Assembly (NCBI GenBank): GCA_035531955.1
Contig: DATKRZ010000030.1
Location: 1-26,016, forward strand
Direction: 5' to 3'
Source: Bog-756 sp035531955
GTDB lineage: Bacteria; Actinomycetota; Acidimicrobiia; Acidimicrobiales; RAAP-2
DNA length: 26,016 nt
Of the stretch, positions 7,186 through 13,722 are shown piece by piece. Every line of letters begins with the position of its first letter. The stretch's first letter is position 1. The notes beneath the pieces are model-generated. The model saw only the letters and a program-made list of their open reading frames with translations, was not told the DNA's origin and ran no database searches. The position numbers and the translations under genes were made by a program.

Positions 7186-7659
7186 GTGTTCTGTCCGAGG
7201 TGCGGTCACCGCAATCCCGCCGGCGTCAACTTCTGTTCGTCATGTGGCACAGCCCTGGTGACGTCGGCTCCCGACACCTCTGTCTCCAACGTCCCGGTGG
7301 ACGATCTGAGCGACGGTGGCCAGGAGGATGCCGCTGTCGGCTTGCTCGAGTTACCGCGAGGGGTGGGGCTGCTGGTGGTGAAGCGGGGCTCGGACGTCGG
7401 GGTCCGATTTGCGCTCGACGCAGCCATCACCAAAGCTGGGCGCCACCCTGAGAGCGACATCTTCCTCGACGACATCACGGTGTCAAGGCGCCACGCCGAG
7501 TTCGTGACCAGCGATCAGGTGACGACCGTCAGAGACGTGGGATCGCTCAATGGGACCTACGTGAATCGCGAGCGCATCGAAGAGGCCAGGCTGTCCAGCG
7601 GCGATGAAGTGCAGATCGGGAAATTCAAGCTCTTGTACCTGGTGGCGGCCGGCGAATGA
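7186..7659 (+). CDS. garA: GarA/OdhI-like FHA protein with N-terminal zinc ribbon
   Basis: Product of 157 residues. Residues 1-24 form a zinc ribbon, CPRC-x10-CSSC (Cys3, 6, 17, 20). Residues 25-58 are a polar linker. Residues 60-152 are a forkhead-associated domain with phosphothreonine-binding motifs GRH (85-87), SRRH (100-103) and N-G-T (122-124). The FHA part closely resembles my memory of mycobacterial GarA (LLVVKRG, SDIFLDDITVSRRHAEF, DVGSLNGTYVNRE, GDEVQIGKF). GarA binds and controls 2-oxoglutarate dehydrogenase, glutamate dehydrogenase and glutamate synthase until kinases phosphorylate its N-terminal ETTS motif. Here that segment differs; the nearest match is DTSV (Asp30-Thr31). Start GTG 7186 is preferred over GTG 7177 and the much earlier open frame, which overlaps gcvH. 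The symbol assumes orthology. Confidence 0.85.
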   Translation: MFCPRCGHRNPAGVNFCSSCGTALVTSAPDTSVSNVPVDDLSDGGQEDAAVGLLELPRGVGLLVVKRGSDVGVRFALDAAITKAGRHPESDIFLDDITVSRRHAEFVTSDQVTTVRDVGSLNGTYVNRERIEEARLSSGDEVQIGKFKLLYLVAAGE

Positions 7660-7699
7660 TGCTGCTGATTGATCAGACCGCCGACGGCGGGGAAGGTCG

Positions 7700-9085
7700 A
7701 TGAGCGCCCGGTCGTACCTGTCCATCGGTGACGTCCTGACGCTCCTGCGTCAGGAGTTCCCCGACGTGACCATCTCGAAGATCCGGTTTCTGGAGAGCCA
7801 GGGCCTGGTGAACCCCGAGCGGACCCCTTCGGGCTACCGGAAGTTCTACCAGCACGACGTGGAGCGACTCCGTTGGGTGCTCCGGCAGCAGCGAGAGCAC
7901 TTCTTGCCTCTCAAGGTGATCAAGGATCGACTGGACGGGGATCCTGGCGAGTCCACGGCCGCAGAATCACCCGACGCGGGTTCGTCCCACCGGACAGCGG
8001 CCTCCGTGTCTGCATCCTCCGCCCCGGAGTACCCCGACCCGGCGTCGGCCCTCGAGGGGCGCATCGAGGCATCGACCGACGAGCGCCGAACCAAGGAGCC
8101 CGTGCTGGTTGGTCACCGGTTGTCGACAGAGCACGGCGCGGAGGCGGCGGGGTCCGGCGGGCGGCGCGCCGTGGCCTCGACGTTGGTCGGTGACGGCCCG
8201 ACACTTCCCGGCATCGAGTCGGCGGTCGCCCCGCCTTCTGTTGTCGCGGGCTCGAAGACCGCGGCCGCGGGAAGCAGCGAAGAACCCGCACACCATTCCG
8301 CTACGTCGACCGCCGGTTCCCCGGCTCCCCGCACCCGTGCCCCGGATCGGCAACCGGACCGGCAACCGGACCGGCAACCGGACCGACAACCGGACCGGTC
8401 AGCTGCTCGTGGTGTGATGGACGAGCGCACCCCATCGGGTCGAGCCGAGTCGAAGTCGGAGTCGGCGGGCCCGACCGGGACGTCGACGGGTTCTGCCCCG
8501 CGCCGGGCGCGCACCGGCCCGGCTGGACCGACCCCTCCGGCCCCGAAGTCGAGCGGAACGAGATCGAGGCCGTCCACCACGACGTCGGAGTCACCGCGGA
8601 CGGGTTCCACCCGAGCTGGTGGTCCGCCCCCGGGCGACCGGTCCCCGGACGCCCCGGGGCCGGCGGCGAGGGGCCAGGGCAGCTCCGACCCGATCGACCT
8701 GAGCGGGGCCAGTCTCTCGGCCGATGAACTGTCGGCGGCGTGCGGCCTGGATGTCGCCCAGCTACGCGAGCTGCAGGAGTACGGACTCCTGACCTCGGAC
8801 AACGTCGCCGGCGTGGAGTGTTTCGGCGAAGAAGCCCTGGCCGTGGCCAACCTGGCCGCTGAGTTCGCCCGGTTCGGCATCGAGCCCCGCCATCTCCGGC
8901 TCTACAGGAATGCCGCCGAGCGCGAGGCCGGATTCGTGGAGCAGATCGTCCTGCCGCTGGTCAGGCAGAGGAATCCCGAGGCCCGCGCCCGTGCCCACGA
9001 GACCGCCGACGAGCTGGCGCGATTGGGCCAACAGCTCCGGGCTTCCCTGCTCCGCAGCGCCCTCGGAAACCTGTTGAACGGCTGA
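7700..9085 (+). CDS. ftsR: MerR-family regulator, FtsR (Rv1828) type, with expanded linker
   Basis: Product of 461 residues. Residues 5-78 are a MerR winged helix (YLSIGDVLTLLRQEFPDVTISKIRFLESQGLVNPERTPSGYRKF...LRWVLRQQREHFLPLKVIKDRLD). Residues about 335-461 are the C-terminal domain of this subfamily (LSADELSAACGLDVAQLRELQEYGLL, FGIEPRHLRLYRNAAEREAGFVEQIVLPLVRQRNPEARARA). Both ends resemble Rv1828/FtsR, which in corynebacteria activates ftsZ. Between them about 250 residues of Pro/Ser/Thr/Arg-rich low-complexity sequence have been added, including four RQPD units; relatives are nearer 250 residues in total. The frame is unbroken throughout. The ATG has a strong GGGGAAGG ribosome site and lies 40 nt after the FHA gene. 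Confidence 0.85.
   Translation: MSARSYLSIGDVLTLLRQEFPDVTISKIRFLESQGLVNPERTPSGYRKFYQHDVERLRWVLRQQREHFLPLKVIKDRLDGDPGESTAAESPDAGSSHRTAASVSASSAPEYPDPASALEGRIEASTDERRTKEPVLVGHRLSTEHGAEAAGSGGRRAVASTLVGDGPTLPGIESAVAPPSVVAGSKTAAAGSSEEPAHHSATSTAGSPAPRTRAPDRQPDRQPDRQPDRQPDRSAARGVMDERTPSGRAESKSESAGPTGTSTGSAPRRARTGPAGPTPPAPKSSGTRSRPSTTTSESPRTGSTRAGGPPPGDRSPDAPGPAARGQGSSDPIDLSGASLSADELSAACGLDVAQLRELQEYGLLTSDNVAGVECFGEEALAVANLAAEFARFGIEPRHLRLYRNAAEREAGFVEQIVLPLVRQRNPEARARAHETADELARLGQQLRASLLRSALGNLLNG
8342..8398 (+). repeat. in-frame 12-bp tandem repeat (four RQPD units)
   Basis: The unit CGGCAACCGGAC is repeated four times with one or two base changes inside the linker of the MerR gene. The period is a multiple of three, so gain or loss of units would keep the frame. 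Confidence 0.9.
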
Positions 9086-9092
9086 CCGATTG

Positions 9093-9115
9093 CACAGGCC
9101 CGAGTAACTCCTGTG
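9093..9115. promoter_or_regulatory. inverted repeat CACAGG-N11-CCTGTG between the MerR and DUF151 genes
   Basis: Six-base arms at 9093-9098 and 9110-9115, with a third CCTGTG at 9122. It lies about 37-60 bp upstream of the TAAGTT -10 hexamer. It could be an operator, or a weak hairpin at the end of the MerR transcript. Confidence 0.35.
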
Positions 9116-9151
9116 TGCGGACCTGTGAACGCACCCGAGGTCCCCGGCGAG

Positions 9152-9157
9152 TAAGTT
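9152..9157 (+). promoter_or_regulatory. -10 hexamer of a leaderless promoter for the DUF151 gene
   Basis: TAAGTT, seven bases, then ATG at 9165. No Shine-Dalgarno sequence is present in the interval. Confidence 0.5.
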
Positions 9158-9164
9158 TGGCCGC

Positions 9165-9680
9165 ATGGTCGAAGTCCGGCTTCGGGCGGTGCGTGTGGAC
9201 CTCCAGTCGAACACGCCCGTGCTGCTGCTGCAGGAGTCGGAGGGTCTCGGCCGGACGCTGCCGATCTTCATAGGCGCCCCGGAGGCCACCGCCATCGCCT
9301 TCGCCCTCCAGGGAATGGACACTCCGCGGCCGATGACCCACGATCTGATCCGCGACCTCCTCGAGGCGCTCGGTGCCGACGTGGTGCGGGTGGTGATCAC
9401 CGAGCTCAAGACAGCCACCTACTTCGCCGAGATCGTGCTCCGCCACGCAGAACGCGAGCAACCGGTGTCGGCCCGCCCATCGGATGCGGTGGCAGTGGCC
9501 GTCCGCACCGGGGCACCGCTGTTCGTGGCCGACGACCTCATGGAGAGCGAGGGGATCATGCTGGCGGTGGACGAGGAGGACGACGAGGATTCCGACGACG
9601 AGGGATCCAACCCGGACGAGTTGGTCGGAGAGTTCCGGAACTTCCTCGACTCGATCCGTCCGGAGGACTTTTCCTCCTGA
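9165..9680 (+). CDS. DUF151 / bifunctional nuclease family protein
   Basis: Product of 171 residues with the bifunctional nuclease (BFN/DUF151) domain at about 5-135: LLLQESEGLGRTLPIFIGAPEATAIAFALQGMDTPRPMTHDLIRDLLEALGADV, then ARPSDAVAVAVRTGAPLFVADDLME. After an acidic stretch (EEDDEDSDDEG) a short C-terminal segment (EFRNFLDSIRPEDF) resembles the helix usually found at the end of this family. Nuclease activity has been described for plant and a few bacterial members; the role in actinobacteria is not settled. It corresponds in position and type to Rv1829 of M. tuberculosis, next to gcvH, garA and ftsR. A second MerR gene (Rv1830 type) that follows there is absent here. Confidence 0.9.
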   Translation: MVEVRLRAVRVDLQSNTPVLLLQESEGLGRTLPIFIGAPEATAIAFALQGMDTPRPMTHDLIRDLLEALGADVVRVVITELKTATYFAEIVLRHAEREQPVSARPSDAVAVAVRTGAPLFVADDLMESEGIMLAVDEEDDEDSDDEGSNPDELVGEFRNFLDSIRPEDFSS

Positions 9681-9734
9681 GCACGTCCCCGGTCGACGAA
9701 CGGTTCCCCAGTCGGATTGAGAGCGGTGTCGGGG

Positions 9735-10394
9735 ATGGGTAGCCGTCGGAACGGTTTGACCGGCGCCCTGGTGGCCCTGTCCCTGACCGGCGTCCTGGCG
9801 GGGGCCTGCTCGTCGTCCTCGTCGTCCTCGTCGTCGTCCGGCCGTCCCCCGGTGCCGAGCCGTAGCTCGTCGACAACCTCGTCGTCGACCACCTCGGTGA
9901 CACCGCCGCCGCCCACGTCGTCGGTGCCGAGCGGTCCTGCCCGCTGTGCCATCCCCGCGCTCAGCGGCTCGGTTGCCGGCCGCAGCGGGGGGGCGGGGAC
10001 CATCGAGATCACCGTCGCCCTGCAGAGCACGTCGGCCACCTCCTGCGTGCTGACCGGTTACCCCGGGTTGCAGCTGCTCGGCCCCGCAGACACCAGCCTG
10101 CCCACCCAGGTGGTGCGCAAGGGCAGCTACAGCTTCACCTCGATGGCCCCGACCACGGTGACCCTGTCCAACGGTCAGTCCGCCTACTTCAACATCGGAT
10201 ATTCGGATGTCCCGGTCGGCAACGAGCAGAGCTGCCCCAGCTCCACCTCGCTGGAGGTCACCCCTCCCGATGCGACCGATCACCTGGTGGTCCCGGCCGT
10301 GTTGTCCCCGTGCGGGGGCGGCACGCTGGTTGTGTCGCCGGTGTTCGCCGCCACCGGAACCTCCAACCCGGCCACCGGGACGGTGGGGGGCTGA
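9735..10394 (+). CDS. secreted lipoprotein with DUF4232-type domain
   Basis: Product of 219 residues. Residues 1-24 form a lipoprotein signal peptide: basic start (GSRRNG), hydrophobic core (ALVALSLTGV) and LAGAC with the lipid-accepting Cys25. A run of ten serines and a Ser/Thr/Pro-rich linker reach to about residue 75. The domain from about 77 to the end (RCAIPALSG, SATSCVLTGYPGLQLLG, LSNGQSAYFNIGYSDVP, LEVTPPDATDHLVVPAVLSPCGGGTLVVSPVF) fits DUF4232, found in many actinobacterial cell-surface proteins and containing paired cysteines. Function is unknown. The start is uncertain: the frame opens at TTG 9717 and has GTG 9726, but the ATG gives the cleanest signal peptide. It runs convergently toward the reductase gene. 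Confidence 0.78.
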   Translation: MGSRRNGLTGALVALSLTGVLAGACSSSSSSSSSSGRPPVPSRSSSTTSSSTTSVTPPPPTSSVPSGPARCAIPALSGSVAGRSGGAGTIEITVALQSTSATSCVLTGYPGLQLLGPADTSLPTQVVRKGSYSFTSMAPTTVTLSNGQSAYFNIGYSDVPVGNEQSCPSSTSLEVTPPDATDHLVVPAVLSPCGGGTLVVSPVFAATGTSNPATGTVGG

Positions 10395-10420
10395 TCGGGG
10401 GCCGCCACCCGACACGGAGA

Positions 10421-10437
10421 GCCGGCGGTCAGCCGGC
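10421..10437. terminator. hairpin between convergent lipoprotein and reductase genes
   Basis: GCCGGC, GGTCA loop, GCCGGC: a six-base GC stem 27 nt after the lipoprotein stop and spanning the stop codon of the minus-strand reductase. It has no T-run. It may act as a bidirectional terminator, but such stems are frequent in GC-rich DNA. Confidence 0.35.
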
Positions 10438-11532
10438 GGGCCTGACCAGGATCCGGCCCCTGACCCCACCGGCCAGGATGCGCTCCAGGGCGGGTCCGAG
10501 TTGATCCAGTCCAACCTCGCCCTCGACCATGTCATCCAGGGCGAGAGGCGGCCAGGCCGCGGCCAACGCCGCCCAGACCGAGCGTCGCTCCTCGATCGGG
10601 GTCTGCACGGTGTCGATCCCGATCAGCGACGCGTTGCGAACGATGAACGGGTAGACGGTGGACTCGAAGGTGCTGCCCCCGGTCAGGCCGCTGGCGGCGA
10701 CGGCCGCTCCGTAGCGGAGGGTTCGGAGGATGGCGCTCAGGCCGGCCCCACCCACGCAGTCGACGGCCCCGGCCCAGCGCTCGGGGCCCAAGGTGCGGTG
10801 CGATTCGCCCGCGAGCTCGGCGCGGTCGATGACCTCGGCGGCCCCGAGGCCGATCAGATAGCCGTGCTCGGTGGGCTTTCCGGTGCTGGCCACGACCTCG
10901 TAGCCGCGCGAGGCCAGGAGTGAGACCGCCAGGCTGCCCACCCCGCCGGTGGCCCCGGTGACCAGGACCGGACCGTCCCCCGGCCTGAGCCCGTGGTCCT
11001 CGAGCCGTCTGAGCGAGAGGGCGGCGGTGAACCCGGCGGTGCCGATGACGGCCGCCCGGCGGGCGGTCAGGTGGTCCGGAAGGGGGACCACCCAGGCCGC
11101 CGGGACCCGGGCCCGCTCGGAGAATCCCCCGTGGTGGGCCACTCCGAGGTCATAGCCGTGGGCGACTACCTCCTGGCCGACGCCGAACGACGGGTCGTCG
11201 GAGGCGAGCACGGTCCCGACCAGGTCGACTCCGGGGACGAGGGGATCGACCCGGGCCACCCGATTGCCGGGTCGGGTGACCATGCCGTCCTTGTAGTTGA
11301 CGACCGACCAGTCGACCTCGAGCGTCACCTCGCCCGCCGGGAGGTCGGCGAGGGCGAGCCTCCGCACGCCGGCCTCGATGGAGTCTCCGGTACGGGCAAC
11401 CACGAAGGCGGAGAACGGGCCGACCGGGGCGCCGGCCACCCGCCCGGCTCGACTGCGCTCCGGGGTCGGTGGGGTCGGTGGGGTCGGCGGGGTCGGCGGG
11501 GTCGGCGGGGTCGGCGGGGGAGAAGGGGTCAT
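10429..11532 (-). CDS. acuI: acrylyl-CoA reductase (NADPH), AcuI/YhdH family
   Basis: Product of 367 residues belonging to the medium-chain dehydrogenase/reductase superfamily. The catalytic half has EVTLEVDWSVVNYKDGMVTRPGNRVARVDPLVPGVDLVGTV and GGFSERARVPAAWVVPLPDHL, AVIGTAGFTAALSLRRLEDHGL; the NADPH Rossmann motif is VTGATGGVGSLAVSLLASRGYEVVASTGK; and VDCVGGAGLSAILRTLRYGAAVAASGLTGG follows. These match the AcuI/YhdH group, which reduces acrylyl-CoA to propionyl-CoA and detoxifies acrylate. No zinc-ligand pattern is apparent, as expected. Known members are about 325-330 residues; the extra N-terminus is a PPT repeat. ATG 11530-11532 has a TACGGT hexamer seven bases upstream; GTG at 11437-11439 would give the usual length. 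It is divergent from the S9 peptidase gene. Confidence 0.85.
   Translation of the reverse strand: MTPSPPPTPPTPPTPPTPPTPPTPERSRAGRVAGAPVGPFSAFVVARTGDSIEAGVRRLALADLPAGEVTLEVDWSVVNYKDGMVTRPGNRVARVDPLVPGVDLVGTVLASDDPSFGVGQEVVAHGYDLGVAHHGGFSERARVPAAWVVPLPDHLTARRAAVIGTAGFTAALSLRRLEDHGLRPGDGPVLVTGATGGVGSLAVSLLASRGYEVVASTGKPTEHGYLIGLGAAEVIDRAELAGESHRTLGPERWAGAVDCVGGAGLSAILRTLRYGAAVAASGLTGGSTFESTVYPFIVRNASLIGIDTVQTPIEERRSVWAALAAAWPPLALDDMVEGEVGLDQLGPALERILAGGVRGRILVRPAG
11462..11518 (+). repeat. 9-bp tandem GGGGTCGGY array, potential G-quadruplex
   Basis: Six to seven copies of GGGGTCGG(T/C) on the plus strand, ending in GGGGG. On the minus strand this encodes the PPT repeat at the N-terminus of the reductase. 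Four or more GGGG runs separated by five bases satisfy the usual G-quadruplex pattern on the strand that is template for the minus-strand gene. Confidence 0.9.
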
Positions 11533-11539
11533 CGCGGGT

Positions 11540-11545
11540 ACCGTA
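11540..11545 (-). promoter_or_regulatory. -10 hexamer of a leaderless acuI promoter, overlapping a plus-strand -10
   Basis: TACGGT on the minus strand lies seven bases before the ATG at 11530-11532. On the plus strand TACCGT occupies 11539-11544 and could serve the S9 peptidase gene, giving a start near 11552 and a leader of about 16 nt with GAGAAG before the GTG. The two hexamers share five bases. Confidence 0.45.
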
Positions 11546-11567
11546 CTGATTCGATGGTCGAGAAGCC

Positions 11568-13631
11568 GTGAAGGACGCCGGACGCCCCCCCGCCCGACCG
11601 TCCGAGGAGGCCTCTGGCTGGTGGCCGTCGCCGTGGTCGGCATCGGTGGTGGCGGCGGGCAGGGTCGGCCGAAGTGGGCTGCAGGCGGACGGCGGCGCGG
11701 TCTACTGGGTGGAGAGCCGGCCCGAGGAGGGGGGCCGCCAGGTCGTGGTCCGGGCGGAGGGCCATCTGCCTCCCGCTGAGGTCTCCCTTCCGCACACCAG
11801 TGTCCGCTCCCGGGTGCACGAGTACGGCGGAGGCGCGGCCACCGTGGCGAACGGAACGCTGTTCCATGTGGAACAGGACGACCAGGGATGGTACCGGACA
11901 GACGTCGGAGCGGGGTCGGGCTCGGGGCGAACGGATCGCGTTGCTTCGGTCCCCCTCCTCCCGAACCCGCCGGCCCGGGACCCGGGTACCAGATATGGCG
12001 ACGGGCGGATCACTCGGTCGGGCCGCTGGCTGGTCTCCGTGGAGGAGCGCCTGCACGACGGAGGAGCCGACCACCGACTGGTGGCGGTCGCGGCGGCGGG
12101 CTCCCGGCGGATCGTCCCGCTGGTCGGGGAGCGGGACTTCGTGGCCGCCCCCCGTCCTTCCCGGGACGGCCGGTGGCTGGCCTGGGTGACCTGGGACCAT
12201 CCGCACATGCCCTGGGACAGCTCCGAGGTCTGGGTGGCACGGATCGACGAGTCGGATGCCACCATCCGCCTCCACGGGGGCCGTCGGGTGGCGGGGGGTC
12301 GGGGAACGTCGGTCGGCCAACCCCTCTGGTGCCGGGACGGGAGCCTCCTCTTCGCCGACGACCGCAGCGGATGGTGGCTGCCCCACCGGTTGACTGCCGG
12401 GCAACTGGGCGCCCCCGAGCCCGAGGCCGAGCCGCTGGTCCGGGTCCAGGCCGAATTCCACTCGCCCGACTGGGTCCTCGGGCAGGCCACCATGGCCGAG
12501 CTCTCGGACGGGTCGATCGTGTGCCGCCGGCGCCAGGACGGGTGCGACGGGCTGGTACGGCTCCTCGGCCCGGGTCTCCCGGGCGGCCCGGGCCGATCGA
12601 GCTGGTCGATCGAGGTCATCGCCCAGCCCTGCGTGGGCATCTCGGGTGTGACGGCCACCGGACCGGACGGTGCCGGAGGCCCGATGGGATCCCCGGTGCT
12701 GGGCGATCGGGTGTTCCTGCTCGGCTCGACGGCGACGGAGGCCCACAGCGTCTTCGAGGTCTCGCTGGACGGTGCCTTCCCGGCCCGGCGGATGTCGGCG
12801 CCCCCGTCGGTCCCTGCCTCCGCCGGGGACGTCTCGTTGGCGCGTTCTTTCACCGCGTCGACGCCGGCCGGCCCGGTCCCCGGCCTCTTCTTCCCCCCGG
12901 CCAACGCCCAGGTCGATGCCGGGGCAGCGGGGTCCCCTCCCCTGGTGGTGTTCTGCCACGGGGGGCCGACCTCCTCCGCAGATGCCGGGTTCGACCCGGT
13001 CGTCCAGTTCTTCACCAGCCGCGGCCTGGCCGTCGCCGTCGTCGACTACCGGGGCAGCAGCGGTTATGGCAGGGCGTTCCGACAGCAGCTCGATGGCCTG
13101 TGGGGCGAAGCCGACGTCGACGACTGTGTCGGCTACGCCGTCGCGTTGGACGAGGCCGGTTGGGTCGACGGAGGCCGGATGGCCATCCGCGGCACGAGTG
13201 CCGGCGGCCTGACCGCCCTGGCCGCGCTGATCCGGGCCACCCGGTTTGCCGGTGCGGCCGCCTGGTACGGGGTGACCGACCTCGAGGCCCTGGGCGCCGA
13301 CACCCACGACTTCGAGTCCCGGTATGTCGACTCGCTGGTCGGGCCCTGGCCGGAGGCCGCGCAGGCCTATCGGGACCGCTCGCCCATCCACCACCCCGAT
13401 CGGGTATCGGGGGAGGTGCTGTTGCTCCAGGGCGCCGACGACCCCGTGGTGCCCCCCGACCAGTCGGAGCGGTTCGCCGCCGTGCTCGGTGACCACGGCA
13501 TCCAGTGCCGGCTGGTCATCTTCGAAGGAGAGGCGCACGGCTTCCGCCGGGCCGCCACCATCGAGGCCAGCCTGGACACGGAGCTCGACTTCTACCGGTC
13601 GCTGTTCGGCGGTCCGTCCGGGCGGCGCTGA
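11568..13631 (+). CDS. S9-family prolyl oligopeptidase / acylaminoacyl-peptidase-like hydrolase
   Basis: Product of 687 residues. Residues about 20-420 form the beta-propeller part (WWPSPWSASVVAAGRVGRSGLQADGGAVYWVESRP, SRVHEYGGGAATV, PSRDGRWLAWVTWDHPHMPWDSSEVWVA). Residues about 430-685 are the alpha/beta-hydrolase domain with PPLVVFCHGGPTS (oxyanion region) and VVDYRGSSGYG. The catalytic triad is Ser544 in RGTSAGG, Asp625 in GADDPVVP and His657 in EGEAHGF. This is the standard layout of dipeptidyl-aminopeptidase/acylaminoacyl-peptidase relatives, which cleave short or N-blocked peptides. No signal peptide is visible, so it is probably cytoplasmic. The GTG start has a weak GAGAAG three bases upstream, and the N-terminus aligns with the family from about residue 17. 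Confidence 0.88.
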   Translation: MKDAGRPPARPSEEASGWWPSPWSASVVAAGRVGRSGLQADGGAVYWVESRPEEGGRQVVVRAEGHLPPAEVSLPHTSVRSRVHEYGGGAATVANGTLFHVEQDDQGWYRTDVGAGSGSGRTDRVASVPLLPNPPARDPGTRYGDGRITRSGRWLVSVEERLHDGGADHRLVAVAAAGSRRIVPLVGERDFVAAPRPSRDGRWLAWVTWDHPHMPWDSSEVWVARIDESDATIRLHGGRRVAGGRGTSVGQPLWCRDGSLLFADDRSGWWLPHRLTAGQLGAPEPEAEPLVRVQAEFHSPDWVLGQATMAELSDGSIVCRRRQDGCDGLVRLLGPGLPGGPGRSSWSIEVIAQPCVGISGVTATGPDGAGGPMGSPVLGDRVFLLGSTATEAHSVFEVSLDGAFPARRMSAPPSVPASAGDVSLARSFTASTPAGPVPGLFFPPANAQVDAGAAGSPPLVVFCHGGPTSSADAGFDPVVQFFTSRGLAVAVVDYRGSSGYGRAFRQQLDGLWGEADVDDCVGYAVALDEAGWVDGGRMAIRGTSAGGLTALAALIRATRFAGAAAWYGVTDLEALGADTHDFESRYVDSLVGPWPEAAQAYRDRSPIHHPDRVSGEVLLLQGADDPVVPPDQSERFAAVLGDHGIQCRLVIFEGEAHGFRRAATIEASLDTELDFYRSLFGGPSGRR

Positions 13632-13711
13632 CCCGCTTCTCCTGCCCGACGACCCCACCTGGGTCGACCGCCATCGGTGCGAAGGGGCGGTGAAGCCGGA
13701 GATGCCGGTGG

Positions 13712-13717
13712 TACCCT
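13712..13717 (+). promoter_or_regulatory. candidate -10 hexamer for the GT87-type gene
   Basis: TACCCT, five bases, then GTG at 13723. The spacing is shorter than at the other leaderless starts here, so support is weaker. Confidence 0.35.
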
Positions 13718-13722
13718 CGACC

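Noticed and set aside
9810..9840. Serine run in the lipoprotein as a frameshift or assembly artefact
   Set aside because: The frame is continuous on both sides, and Ser-rich linkers after the lipid-bearing cysteine are common in actinobacterial lipoproteins.
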